From the NCBI RefSeq assembly GCF_002127325.2, contig NC_035440.2, forward strand, positions 71,175,819 to 71,239,818: DNA of 64,000 nucleotides, given 5' to 3'. Both the position numbers and the translations under genes were made by a program. The notes beneath the pieces were generated by a model. The model was not told the DNA's origin. It made no database searches and saw nothing but the letters and a program-made list of their open reading frames with translations. Position 1 is the first letter of the stretch. Each line of letters starts with the position of its first letter. Source of the DNA: Helianthus annuus (Eukaryota > Streptophyta > Magnoliopsida > Asterales > Asteraceae). Below are positions 10,135-20,521 of this stretch, piece after piece.

Positions 10135-10487
10135 TTATTGGATTTTATCACCCTTAAATATTGGCCACTGGCCGCTACCACCCCCAACTATCACTTTGAC
10201 GTCCGCCACCCCCAACTTAACACTTAGTGTGTTCTGTCACCAGATCACTAACTTTTGATCCTGTTACTATACTTTTTGCGGTGTCCGAAGATCCCTAAAA
10301 CCTTCCCAAGATCCCTATGACACCCCAAAAAGTGTAGTAACAGGATCAAAACTTAGTGATCAGTTAACGACGTGGTGACAGAACACGCTAAGTGTTAAGT
10401 TGGGGGTGACGGACGTCAAAGTGATAGTTGGGGGTGACAGTGGCCAATAGCCAACAGCCAACAGTTAGGGGTGATAAAATCTAATAA
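10135..10487. mobile_element. Foldback MITE, 353 bp
   Basis: The two halves are inverted copies: the left starts ttattggattttatcaccc and the right ends gggtgataaaatctaataa. The arms are long (about 140 bp, imperfect) and share inverted blocks such as cccccaactatcactttgac and gatcctgttacta. No transposase is encoded. The terminal TTA could be a 3-bp target duplication (PIF/Harbinger style) or part of the TIR; the superfamily is undecided. Confidence 0.8.
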
Positions 10488-10757
10488 GCCTAATGGAAAA
10501 AGAAATATTAACCATTCGTCCAGAAAGATCCAACGATCATACAATAAGTGCAACAATCCATCTAATTTTAAAAATGTATAAATGAAGTGTGCAATTACAA
10601 TGTTGCATCTAGCACATTGTAATTAAATGGACGAAACTACCCTCATTTCTAAACTCACTAATTTCTAAACTCATTAATTGTACACATATAATATCTTTAG
10701 TCGTTCCTATGCTTCATACATTCTCTTTCTCCCTCCCCCTCTAACCGCCCCTTTATA

Positions 10758-10832
10758 TTGATCATTTTTATTGATCGTCGCATCAATCAGGTAGTGATCA
10801 TTTTTATAAATCGTCGCATCAATCAGGTAGTG
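10758..10832 (+). repeat. 37-bp direct duplication
   Basis: Two adjacent copies of tgatcattttta...cgcatcaatcaggtag. Degenerate echoes (gtagtgat...) continue to about 10935. Confidence 0.8.
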
Positions 10833-11406
10833 ATCAACCATTCAACTTTTCGCTAGACGAGTAGTGATAACCCTTTTGATGTCCCACTAAGAAGGTGGTG
10901 ATTACCACTTCAACGTCTCACTAAATGGGTAGTGATAACATTTAATATAACTCTCTTATATTCTTACTATGATTCGCCTCTCTAAAGTTTGCATATAATG
11001 ATAAAAGTTCAACAAACACTCCTCTTGTTTTTTTAATCTTGAGGATAAGACTGAATTGATATAATCACTTCAGAATTTAAAAATTATTTTGGTTATGAAT
11101 GTGTCAGATGTTGGTTAAAATGTTGGGGAGTGAGATGCTTATATACCAAAGATTATTGCTATTAACAATGAATTGCAAATTCTCTTATATGAAACGTCAT
11201 TTTAATACATATACTAAAAACATGCAAGAGAAATTTTGCTTTAGAACTAATAATATGTTAAGAATAATACACTTGTGTAAAGTGCATAAAAGATAATAAA
11301 AGGTAACAAAAGAGAGAAACAAATGTGGTTAATAATTGTTTTATTTATCATATTCAAAGCAACATGTATAAATATTTTCTTTGGTCATCGAAGTTCTCAA
11401 CACATT

Positions 11407-11508
11407 ATTGGTCGTGAACTTGTGAAATCAGTGCCCTATATGTGTGTGGTAAAACCATTGGTCGTGAACTTGTGAAATCAGTGCCCTATATGTGTGTGTG
11501 GTAATACC
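11407..11508 (+). repeat. 50-bp tandem duplication
   Basis: Two near-identical units starting attggtcgtgaacttgtgaa at 11407 and 11457. The second differs by an extra tg in its tgtgtg run. Confidence 0.9.
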
Positions 11509-11919
11509 ATAATTAAAGAGAACATAGTTTGGAATTTATGGTATATTTTTTAGAGAAACAATAAATCATATTAAAGACATTGTAGATTAAAAAGATTGTT
11601 GAAAAGTATTTTAAATAAAAGGTCGAACTTGGCAACTACATTTTCTACTGTCTTCGTATCGTCATATTTAACTTTGTGTTAATTACAGTCTTACGACTAT
11701 CCAAATTCAAAATTTAATATGATAATGGTCTAGATTTGTTGAAGTGGTGTATTTTCAAAAACCTAAAGAGAGAGAACAATGTGAATATAAGAAATTGAAG
11801 GCAAAGTTTACTAGAAGGCTTACGTCCTAGATGAATAGGTTATTTACTTTCTACATGTATATGTTGTTAAAGTTTTCTAGCGATTCAATCACTTAGGTAA
11901 GTCATCTTCCACTTTAATC

Positions 11920-12075
11920 CGGATGACAACTGAAGGTTAAATTTTGGTAAAAAATAGCGATGTTGATCAAAACTAACCACAAAGGTAATTTGATTATAGT
12001 CATTATTTGATTTGGATGACACTGAAGGTTAAATTTTGGTAAAAATAGTAGTTTTGACCAAAACTAACCACAAGT
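11920..12075 (+). repeat. Roughly 90-bp tandem duplication
   Basis: Two units share ctgaaggttaaattttggta and aaaactaaccacaa, beginning near 11922 and 12015, with several substitutions and small indels. Confidence 0.75.
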
Positions 12076-12602
12076 GAAAATTGATGAATTGACCGATCAA
12101 TAATGATTTCAACTTATCGTTTATGCTTTCAGGAGTATTTCAAACTTAAAATTGATATCGAAGGTGATCAAGCTCATTTTGGTGAATTAGGACACCCGTG
12201 TTTCAAATTTAAAATTGGTACTGAATGAATGGGTATGGTTCTAAACCCCACGGGCTGTAACTAAGGCCCCCCGGGCACATGACTATACTTACACATAGAA
12301 CAAAAAACAACCAACTGGCCACAACAACTCCTCTGCGGGCGTGATATTATGCCAACACGGAGGATAACGAATAGTACTAGATGTAAGGGAACTGCAACCA
12401 ATCAACAACGCTCGCCAAACACGACACCGAAAGATCCCCACGATGTGCCATTGTGCAAGGGACAAAAGGTATAGTTGGCGGCGAGTGTGGCCAATCATAA
12501 CATGTCATTTTACCTCTCCTCAAGCTCCACTAACGGCCGATGGCATACGACACAAGAAGTACACCTAGAAAGTGACGTGTAGCAAATCACGGCTCACGGG
12601 CG

Positions 12603-12703
12603 TACTCCCACATCATTCTTCTCCAACTTCTCAGTTATAAATACCACACTTATCCAAAGGTTTAAGGATTATGATCCTGCTTTCTACACTCTCACTATAC
12701 TTT

Positions 12704-12741
<38 letters not shown>

Positions 12742-12860
12742 TAGAAAGAACAACACTTACTCTCACGCCAGAGGGTGGTACAACAAGAACCCCACCTCTC
12801 CTTCTCGTAACTACTCTCACGGTTGCTAATTTTGCAAAACATTACACAAAGGGTAAAGCA
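12603..12860 (+). promoter_or_regulatory. LTR-promoter-like fragment with TATA box and CT tract
   Basis: TATAAATA at 12636-12643 is followed about 30-60 bp later by a pyrimidine-rich leader and a (CT)n microsatellite (about 12703-12738). The order TATA, short leader, CT run looks like the R-U5 part of a small LTR. It could belong to the element that carried gene E, but no terminal repeat partner was found. Confidence 0.4.
12703..12738 (+). repeat. (CT)n microsatellite
   Basis: An almost pure ct dinucleotide run just downstream of the TATA box at 12636. Confidence 0.95.
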
Positions 12861-13049
12861 TGTTCACAACAAACACCCCACGAGCCGAATGCACGATACA
12901 TAGGCCGACGGGTGGAACTTGTTTAAACCACGACCAACAGAGGTTGGGACAAGGTGAAACATGTCTTAAAGCACCAAAAGGGCCGAATCCACAACACACA
13001 GGCTGGGTTACTTGCTGGAACTTGTTTTTGGGAAACCTAACTATTACAT

Positions 13050-14856
13050 AGCCCATGGCCATGCACGACACGCATGCCGGCGATCCGTCGCCTTCATACG
13101 TCAGAAGTTCCCGCACCATCGTCCCCAGGCCCCTCAAACAACTCCTTTAGTTTATCCACAACATCACCGCGCCAGGATAATCTAGCAAGCACTGCAAGGA
13201 TAGAAAACTCGAGGTTGCCATAATCTTCTTGCCTAGCTACGTACGTGGACGTACAGTCTTCCATGTGCAGATTGAAGTCTTTTTTTGTAAGCCCTTAATG
13301 AACGTATGACACATCCTCACCGTAGACAACCTTGCTGCCACTCCTTTAAGCAACCTTTGTTAACTCCGCAACACATGAAGTTAACTCAGGCACCGAGCAA
13401 ATGCTCTTTGCAGCCTACAATAAAGATAATCAAGTTATAAACAAATAAAAGATGCAAGCAATAGACATGAAAATAATAAAAGGAACTAACATGAGGGATG
13501 TCACATTCTAACAACTACTTATAATTGGCACTTAGCACCTCAGCCAGATTTTCTGCATCCGCATAGTCTGCCCACACCTTCTCAATCTCAGCCTTCGTAA
13601 CTGTGTTCTTCTCCTCAAGCTCATTAGCACGGTTGATAGCTGCTCCCTCTTCAACCTGAAGATCAACAATGAGTTGGTCACACGAAGCTAACTTGGCCTT
13701 TAACTTTTCAACATCGACGATAGCCCCCTCTAAGTCGGTAATGCGGGCCTGGGCAACCACACGCTCTTCCTCCCTGGCCTCTAAGGATTTATTAAATTTC
13801 AAATTTTGTTGGCCAGCCACATCCTGCTCTGCTTGATACTTGAATGCTTGGTCATGTGCAAACTTAAAAGCTTCATTTTGTATCTTTCACGCTACTTCCT
13901 AGTCCTTCTGTTTTTTCTCTCGTTAAGGGCCACAACGTCCGCTAACTTCTTTTGAGCATCTGCACATTCCCACATCAAACTTTTGTTCTCAACATTGTAT
14001 TTATCCTGACCCACTTGAAAAGCTCACATATTTTCCTCAAACTTATCCCACTCATCCATCATGATTTTCCATTCCAAGGCTATCGTAGAACCAGTCGATA
14101 TATAGATAGTGACCCTGTTAACCTAATCAGCATAAACAACACTGCAGGGGCGCCCTTTCTGAAACATGCGTTCGGCCAGTGGGCGGCTCTTCAACCTTTC
14201 CTTTGGAGTTCCATCATCATCATCATCTTCTTCATAAAGCTTTGGATCTTGCCTAACAGAAATTACAAATTCTGGATTCTCCTCAATAGTAGGTCTTTCC
14301 AAGGTACCCCGCTCGGCCATCTCCAGTTCCTCGCTCCCCCCCCCCCCCACAATATCTTTCACTTTTACACAGGTTTTAGAATGAGGTGGATGCGGCAAGA
14401 TATCCTTTGGCTGAGGCGGGGGAGGCATATCACCCTTAGTCGGAGGTAGGGAATATTTGACTATAACCTTTGGACTAACATTCCCGTCAGGTCCAGACCC
14501 CCTGCCACTTTTCTTCCCACCGCCTTGATCAGTTTAATACAAGGCAAAATCAACGCAAGTTCAAGAGATGAAGACATGTAAATAGCAGACGAGCATAATT
14601 ACACATACCTAGGGAATTAACCTCTATGTTGGCGAGCATGTTAGATAGCCTTTCCTTCTTCAGTGTAGGCTTAAAAGTTGTAAGATCAACAATGCCCTCG
14701 GATTCTACAGGCTAATCTGCTTGTTTCATCACACACCTCTACTTGGCATCCGACTTTTTCTTTAATTCATCTAGCTTCCTCTGTTGGGCCTAAATATGCG
14801 TGGGCACAAAGGTGGTCCCAAAGGTGGCACACCACCTAATTTGCCATCACCACCTG
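13050..14856 (-). pseudogene. E, C-terminal part: coiled-coil half of a gypsy-type transposase-like gene
   Basis: Minus-strand coding remnants run to element A. A coiled coil (13515-13820: KLKAKLASCDQLIVDL, NELEEKNTVTKAEIEKVW) and a Pro/acidic segment (14123-14428, containing EEDDDDDG) are open, but joins between them need introns or contain stops. A clean GT-AG intron is visible at 13415-13490 (donor CAT|GTTAGT, acceptor TTGTAG|GC). The upstream coding continues across A at 24353-24906 and across B at 46276-47290. Function unknown; same family as F. Confidence 0.55.
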
Positions 14857-15383
14857 TGTGACAACTCGTATTTCGAACCCACTTTTGTGTAACGTAACGT
14901 GATTATGTGAACATTAGTAATAACGTGATATATGTGAAATTGTGAGATGTTTATATGTTGCATGATTAGACCGTACACGACCCACTCGATTACACAATTT
15001 AACTCGGCCCACTCGGTTTACACTCACTTGGACTCGAGACCAAGGATGACTTGATAATGGGTTCGGCCCATTCCCAACACACAAAACACGACACCCTTGG
15101 GGGTGTTCCCTCATTCTCACAAACTCACACAAGTTACACAAAACCCTGGAACTCTTGCATTCCCTCTCGACTCGGAACAAAGGCAGCCGATACCCCCTTT
15201 CGCGAAGCTTGTAGTTCGGATTAATCATCTTTAGGATCTCGGTTAGTGTTCATGTTTACCGATTACCTGTTGAATAATGTTGTGAAGTGTGTGTTATAAT
15301 CATCATACATGTTAATCTAGGGTTCTTGTTAGTATGATTGTTTGTGTTCATGTTATTCGGTTCATGATAGGGTTAATTATGAG

Positions 15384-15390
15384 TATATAA
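15384..15390 (+). promoter_or_regulatory. TATA box of A 5' LTR
   Basis: TATATAAGG in a low-GC context; expected start site about 15410-15420. The copy in the 3' LTR is at 22810-22816. B has CATATAAGG in the corresponding position of its LTR. Confidence 0.6.
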
Positions 15391-15659
15391 GGTTGCATGA
15401 TGTAGAACTGAATGGATAAGTGTAACCGGCTGTGATGTTATGATTTGGGAATATGATTTAGGTTGCTTGATAGTCTATGAAATCGATTGTCACATGATCC
15501 GATCCACTGTTCTTGATGATAATGGTATGAACATGCATGAATCTTGGTTAAAAAATGTTGTTTGATCCGTATGAATGCCATTGAAAAACTGTTAATTGAT
15601 CCTGATTGAATTGCCAAATTTGTGCATAATCTGTTACGGAATTTAGAAGCTACAAATCA

Positions 15660-15940
15660 GGAAGTCAGTTACACCGGGTTGCGACAAGAGGTTGCGAGTC
15701 GGGAGCACCTAGTCTCGACTCGAGACCTCACACCGACACACAGCAGCACAACTCGAAACCGTGGTTGCGAGTCCAGTTGCGACTCGAGACCGACGCACAC
15801 CGACACAAAACAGCATGAACCGAAACCACGATTGCGAGTCCCGTTGCGACTCGTAACCGGACCATGACAAACCGAAACGACCCTTGTTGCGACTCGAGAC
15901 CTTCCTCCGTTGCGACTCGAGATCTCGACTCGAGACCATA
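15660..15940 (+). repeat. A word array: gttgcgactcgagacc
   Basis: About ten degenerate copies (gttgcgactcgagacc, gttgcgagtcgg, ctcgactcgagacc) in a 280-bp stretch between the TATA box and the intron donor. Duplicated at 23090-23370 in the 3' LTR. Confidence 0.85.
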
Positions 15941-16199
15941 TAACCGTACACTCCGATATTGGGCCTGCACACTATTACGAGCCCAACTGATTGGGCTGAA
16001 CACTTGGACTATGCTTGTTATGTAACTGTTTACGCTGATACCTATACGATGATGAATACTTGTACAACCTGTTACAATACATGTAGAACCTATGTGCAAT
16101 ACTTGAATACGAATCTGATTGGTATGATAACTGTGGTAGGACGTGGTTAATCGCTCTATAACTTAATTGAACTGTGTGAATCATACCGAGCAACCCCAG

Positions 16200-16652
16200 G
16201 TGAGTTCATTGTATTTTCTCAAGCATGCGTCCCGGTGGTTTGGGACAACTGGTAAACATTTGGAAGGGAAACATTGGGTAAACAACTTAATCGGCTTTGG
16301 TTATTGCCTGGTGGGCAATGGGGGTAATTAGTTGATAGCGCTATTAGGTGGGAAACCTCACACCGGGCCGTAAGGACGGGCGTGAACTAATTATCTGGTT
16401 AGGGCTATGGTTGTTAGAGGCACACTCCTCGGATACATATGGGCACACTCCCTAGGGTATCTAACGATGGCAACATAGCGAACAAGGGGTAACCACTCCC
16501 CGGATACACATGGGCACACTCCCTAGGGTATCTAACATGAGCAACATTGTAATGCACATTGAATCGCATTAATATACATCCGGTAACTCAACACGTTAAC
16601 AAAACCTTGAACTCACCAGCGTAGTCTGACACACTTGTTTGCATGCTTGTAG
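16200..16652 (+). other. Putative intron inside A 5' LTR (453 bp)
   Basis: Donor CCCCAG|GTGAGTTCATT, acceptor CATGCTTGTAG|GTCATT. The 3' LTR copy is at 23626-24078. It contains a two-copy repeat (gggcacactccctagggtat). Splicing must be partial, because genomic RNA has to keep this segment for LTR replication. Confidence 0.55.
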
Positions 16653-16921
16653 GTCATTAGCACTTGGGATATGGACTTGCTATCTGGAAATGCTGGAGTG
16701 GTCATGAATCGAGACTCATGGATTAACTTACATTTGAAACATTGGTTTTAATTAACAATTGCTAAACGATTTATTAAATGCTTCCGCTACACAACACTTT
16801 GGGATTTGATGTCATGTTTTATTTAAGTATTTACTATTGGTTCAATGTGATTGGTGGCTCGAACTCTGATGCGTAACACGCTAAGCGGGATTTCCGCTAG
16901 TGGGATTTTGGGGGTGTTACA

Positions 16922-16941
16922 GTTGGTATCAGTGCCACTGG
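16922..16941 (+). other. A primer binding site
   Basis: gttggtatcagtgccactgg begins right after the LTR. TGGTATCAG matches the initiator-Met tRNA end; TGC replaces the usual AGC ending found in B, C and the fragment at 50267. Confidence 0.8.
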
Positions 16942-17428
16942 TTATAGTGAACTAGGTTTTAAAACGTTTTGTAAAACCAGACTATAACCGAACGTCTTCG
17001 AAAATTGATCATGACACTCAGCACCAGATTGCAAGGTTCGTTTCTCTCTCACTTTATACATTACTTGCTTAGCAGTCACACAACGTATATGAACTGAAAC
17101 GTATAACACCATAGTGACTTGATAGTGTGACACTACTCTTCGACTCATGTAGATCATAGACCTGTAATACCGTCTGTTGTGTTATTTGAACGGGGGAAAC
17201 TTCGAGCGCAAGCTAAGAGGCTCTGAGATGAACATGCAAATCGCCTTATTATTATGGGTGCACACTTAATAATAACGCGGGGTGCATGCAAGTCCCAGTG
17301 AGGCTTATCGAGCGTGAGAAGGGTTCTGCCTTACTATGTGTGAACTTAGTAGTACGCGAATATCAGTATGATACTTGACTCCTGTTCTGTTTCGATTTCT
17401 AAATCGGTTTATTCCCAACTATAGAAAC

Positions 17429-20400
17429 ATGAGTGGACGAGGACACGGACGTGGCAACATCAACATGACTCAGGCTGAGTTGAATGACCTAATCAATACC
17501 CGCGTGGCTGAGGCTTTAGCAGCCTATCAAGCTGGTACGGAGTGTACCAAGTACTCTTTACTCTTATACCACGTACACGTCTTTTCATTCCTATAATGTG
17601 TTTCCTCCCGTTATTTAGGTCAACAAGCGCAACCTCAACCTAACCAGCCTGCGTGTACGTTCAAAATGTTTATGGACTGCAAGCCACAGACCTTCACCGG
17701 GACTGAAGGGGCTGTGGGACTTCTAAGATGGTTCGAAAAAGCAGAGTCTGTGTTTGCTATCTGTAACTGTCCCGTTGGGGACAGGGTGAAATATGCTGCG
17801 GGTACCTTGGCAGATGGTGCCCTAACGTGGTGGAACGCCCAGGTGCAGTTGTTGGGCATCGAGGCAGCGAATGCCACGACCTGGGAAGACTTTAAAGAAC
17901 TGATCAGGGAGGAGTACTGTCCTCGGGACGAGGTCCAGAAGTTGGAAAACGAATACTATGACTTGAAGATGGTTGGATCTGAAGTCGAAGCGTATGTGAA
18001 GCGATCGTATGAACTGGCCGACATGTGCCCAAACTTATCCCGACCTATGTCCCGGAGGATTGAGTTATTCATCAAAGGGTTGCCTCCGCGTGTGAAGAGC
18101 TTGGTCACTGCAGCCCATCTCAATGATTTGACACAGATCGTTCGTCTGACTCATAAGATTGTGGACCAAGAGGTGGAAAGCGATTCGTTACCTCCGCATA
18201 TCTCGACCACTAAAGCTGCTACACCCACTGCCACTGCGTCCGCTAGTGATAACAAGCGGAAGTGGAGTGACTATGACAAAGCATCCAGTGCTGGTCAGAC
18301 TCAGAAAAGGCCAGACAACAGCAACCGCAACATCAGTCAATCATCCTCTGTCAATCAAGGCCAGGGAAGTGGCCATAGCCAGGGTTCTTATGCAGGGAAG
18401 AAGCCACGATGTAACAAGTGTGGCTATCATCATTTCGGGTCGTGTACTCGGAAGTGTGACAGGTGTGGTAAGGCGGGCCATGAGGCCAGGGATTGTAGGG
18501 CCCCACAGCCCAAACACCAGCAGCAACAAAATCAGCAGAATCAGAGACAACAGGGGCAACCACCTCAGCAGAACCAAGGTTTCAGGAAGGGGTGCTACCA
18601 GTGTGGTGATGAGGGCCACTTTAAGCGGGATTGCCCTCAGTTAAACCAGAACGCCAACGACAACAACCGCCCGAATAACAACAATGCTGGAAACAACAAC
18701 AACGGCAACAACGGGGGTAATGGTGCTCGGGGCAGGGTGTTTCAGCTTGGAGCAGGGGATGCCAGGAATGACGGCAACGTTGTAACTGGTACGTTTCCTG
18801 TTAATGATCGTATTGCTTCTGTATTATTTGATTCGGGTGCCGATTGGAGTTATGTGTCCCTAGAGTTTAGTCAACGATTAGGGATAACCCCAACACCTCT
18901 AGAAGTTAAACAAGTAGTAGAACTAGCAGATGGTAAGACGATAGAAGCCTCGAATGTCCTTTTAGGGTGCAGACTAGATCTCATGGGTCAGGTGTTTGAT
19001 ATTGACCTCCTTCCCGTTACGCTCGGTAGTTTCGATATAGTGGTAGGCATGGATTGGTTGTCTAAGCACCAAGCAGAAATTTTGTGTAAGGAGAAGATCG
19101 TGCGCATTCCTCTCCCTGATGGGGAGACATTATTAGTTCAGGGGCATCGTAGTGGGACGATGGTTGGTATTATCACGGCCATGCGTGCACAACAGTATCT
19201 ACAAAAGGGGTATCCTGCACTGTTAGCATTAGTTACCAACGCTCGGCCTGAGGAGAGTAAGATCGAGGATCTACCAGTGGTGCGAGAATTCGCTGATGTA
19301 TTCCCAGAGGAGCTGCCAGGGTTACCTCCTCACCGTCAAGTAGAATTTCAGATTGATCTTGCACCGGGAGCGGCTCCAATTGCTCGAGCTCCTTACCGGT
19401 TAGCACCTGGAGAGTTACAGGAACTGTCCAATCAACTGCAGGAGTTGTTGGATAGGGGTTTCATTCGACCCAGTTCGTCGCCTTGGGGAGCCCCAGTTTT
19501 GTTCGTAAAGAAGAAGGACGGGTCATTCCGTATGTGTATCGACTATCGAGAGCTCAACAAGGTGACCATTAAGAACCGCTATCCGTTACCACGCATCGAC
19601 GACTTGTTTGACCAGTTGCAAGGGTCAAGTTTCTATTCAAAGATCGACTTAAGGTCAGGTTATCATCAGGTAAGAGTTAGGGAAGAGGATGTTCCCAAGA
19701 CTGCTTTTCGAACGCGCTACGGACACTATGAGTTTTTGGTCATGCCGTTTGGATTGACCAATGCACCAGCGGTTTTCATGGATCTCATGAACCGCGTGTG
19801 CAAGCCATATCTTGACGAGTTCGTTATAGTGTTTATTGACGATATCTTAGTTTATTCCAAGAACAAGGAAGATCACGAGCGTCACCTACGTCTCATCTTG
19901 GAACTATTGAGAAGGGAGCAATTGTATGCGAAATTTTCTAAGTGCGACTTTTGGATTCGAGAGGTGCACTTCCTTGGGCATGTTGTTAACGAGAGAGGGA
20001 TACATGTGGATCCTGCAAAGGTGGATGCAGTTAAGAATTGGGCGGCACCAAAGACTCCATCTGAAGTGCGACAATTTCTTGGTCTCGCAGGGTATTATCG
20101 AAGGTTCATTAAAGACTTCTCGAAAATCGCACAACCTCTCACTTCACTGACACAGAAGAACACGGCGTATTCTTGGGAAACGAAGCAGGAAGAGGCCTTT
20201 CAGTTGTTAAAACAGAAACTTTGCAATGCACCGATCTTGTCTTTACCAGAGGGCACCGAAGATTTTGTGGTATATTGTGACGCGTCAATTCAGGGTCTCG
20301 GTTGCGTGTTGATGCAACGCGAGAAGGTAATAGCTTATGCTTCTCGTCAGCTGAAGGTGCACGAAAAGAACTACACGACGCACGACTTGGAATTAGGAGC

Positions 20401-20521
20401 GGTGGTATTTGCGTTGAAGATTTGGAGGCACTATCTGTACGGTACCAAATGCACCATCTACACCGACCATAGGAGCCTCCAGCACATCTTCGACCAGAAA
20501 GAGTTGAATATGCGACAATGA
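17429..20521 (+). pseudogene. gag-pol: A: Gag-protease-RT-RNase H, ended by an in-frame TGA
   Basis: Start ATG at 17429. A short intron (17535-17618, donor CTG|GTACGG, acceptor TTTAG|GTC) joins the N-terminal exon to the main frame; B has an intron at the same place. Domains: retrotrans_gag ([12 protein letters not shown] near 17815), CCHC-type knuckles ([14 protein letters not shown] and [14 protein letters not shown], about 18455-18635), protease [12 protein letters not shown] (about 18826), RT with CIDYRELNK (about 19535) and [10 protein letters not shown] (19832), RNase H with [14 protein letters not shown] (about 20272). TGA at 20519-20521 sits where B has an Arg codon; a CGA-to-TGA change fits CpG methylation decay. 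Nothing else in this frame is broken. Confidence 0.92.
17535..17618 (+). other. Gag intron of A (84 bp)
   Basis: Removing GT...AG (donor GCTG|GTACGG, acceptor TTATTTAG|GTCAAC) joins ...EALAAYQAG to QQAQPQ in frame. Without it the frame stops before the capsid domain. The homologous position in B also has a GT-AG intron (40076-40166). Confidence 0.75.

Larger units (their letters stand above)
10488..12602. other. AT-rich intergenic DNA with short tandem duplications
   Basis: I see no supported gene. It contains small direct duplications at 10758-10830, 11407-11508 and 11925-12075, listed separately. From about 12240 the composition becomes GC-richer (ccccacggg, ggccccccggg), suggesting the edge of another element. 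Confidence 0.5.
14857..16921 (+). repeat. A 5' LTR (2065 bp)
   Basis: Starts TGTGACAACTCG, ends GGGGGTGTTACA. A TATA box (TATATAAGG) is at 15384. Downstream come a word array (15660-15940), an intron donor (16200), tandem repeats and an acceptor (16652). A 104-codon minus frame at 14914-15228 recurs in the other LTR simply because the sequence repeats; it is not a gene. Confidence 0.95.

Noticed and set aside
14914..15228. 104-codon minus-strand ORF repeated at 22340-22663
   Set aside because: It recurs only because both LTRs of A are nearly identical; no start context, domain or codon signal.
15660..15940. CRISPR-like short repeats with unique spacers
   Set aside because: Copies are degenerate, spacing is irregular, and they lie in LTRs of plant retroelements; no cas genes.
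15728..16099. 123-codon minus ORF, identical at 23154-23525
   Set aside because: Generated by the repeated LTR word array; low-complexity translation.
16922..16941. tRNA-like sequence
   Set aside because: It is only the primer binding site complementary to the initiator-Met tRNA 3' end; no tRNA gene is present.
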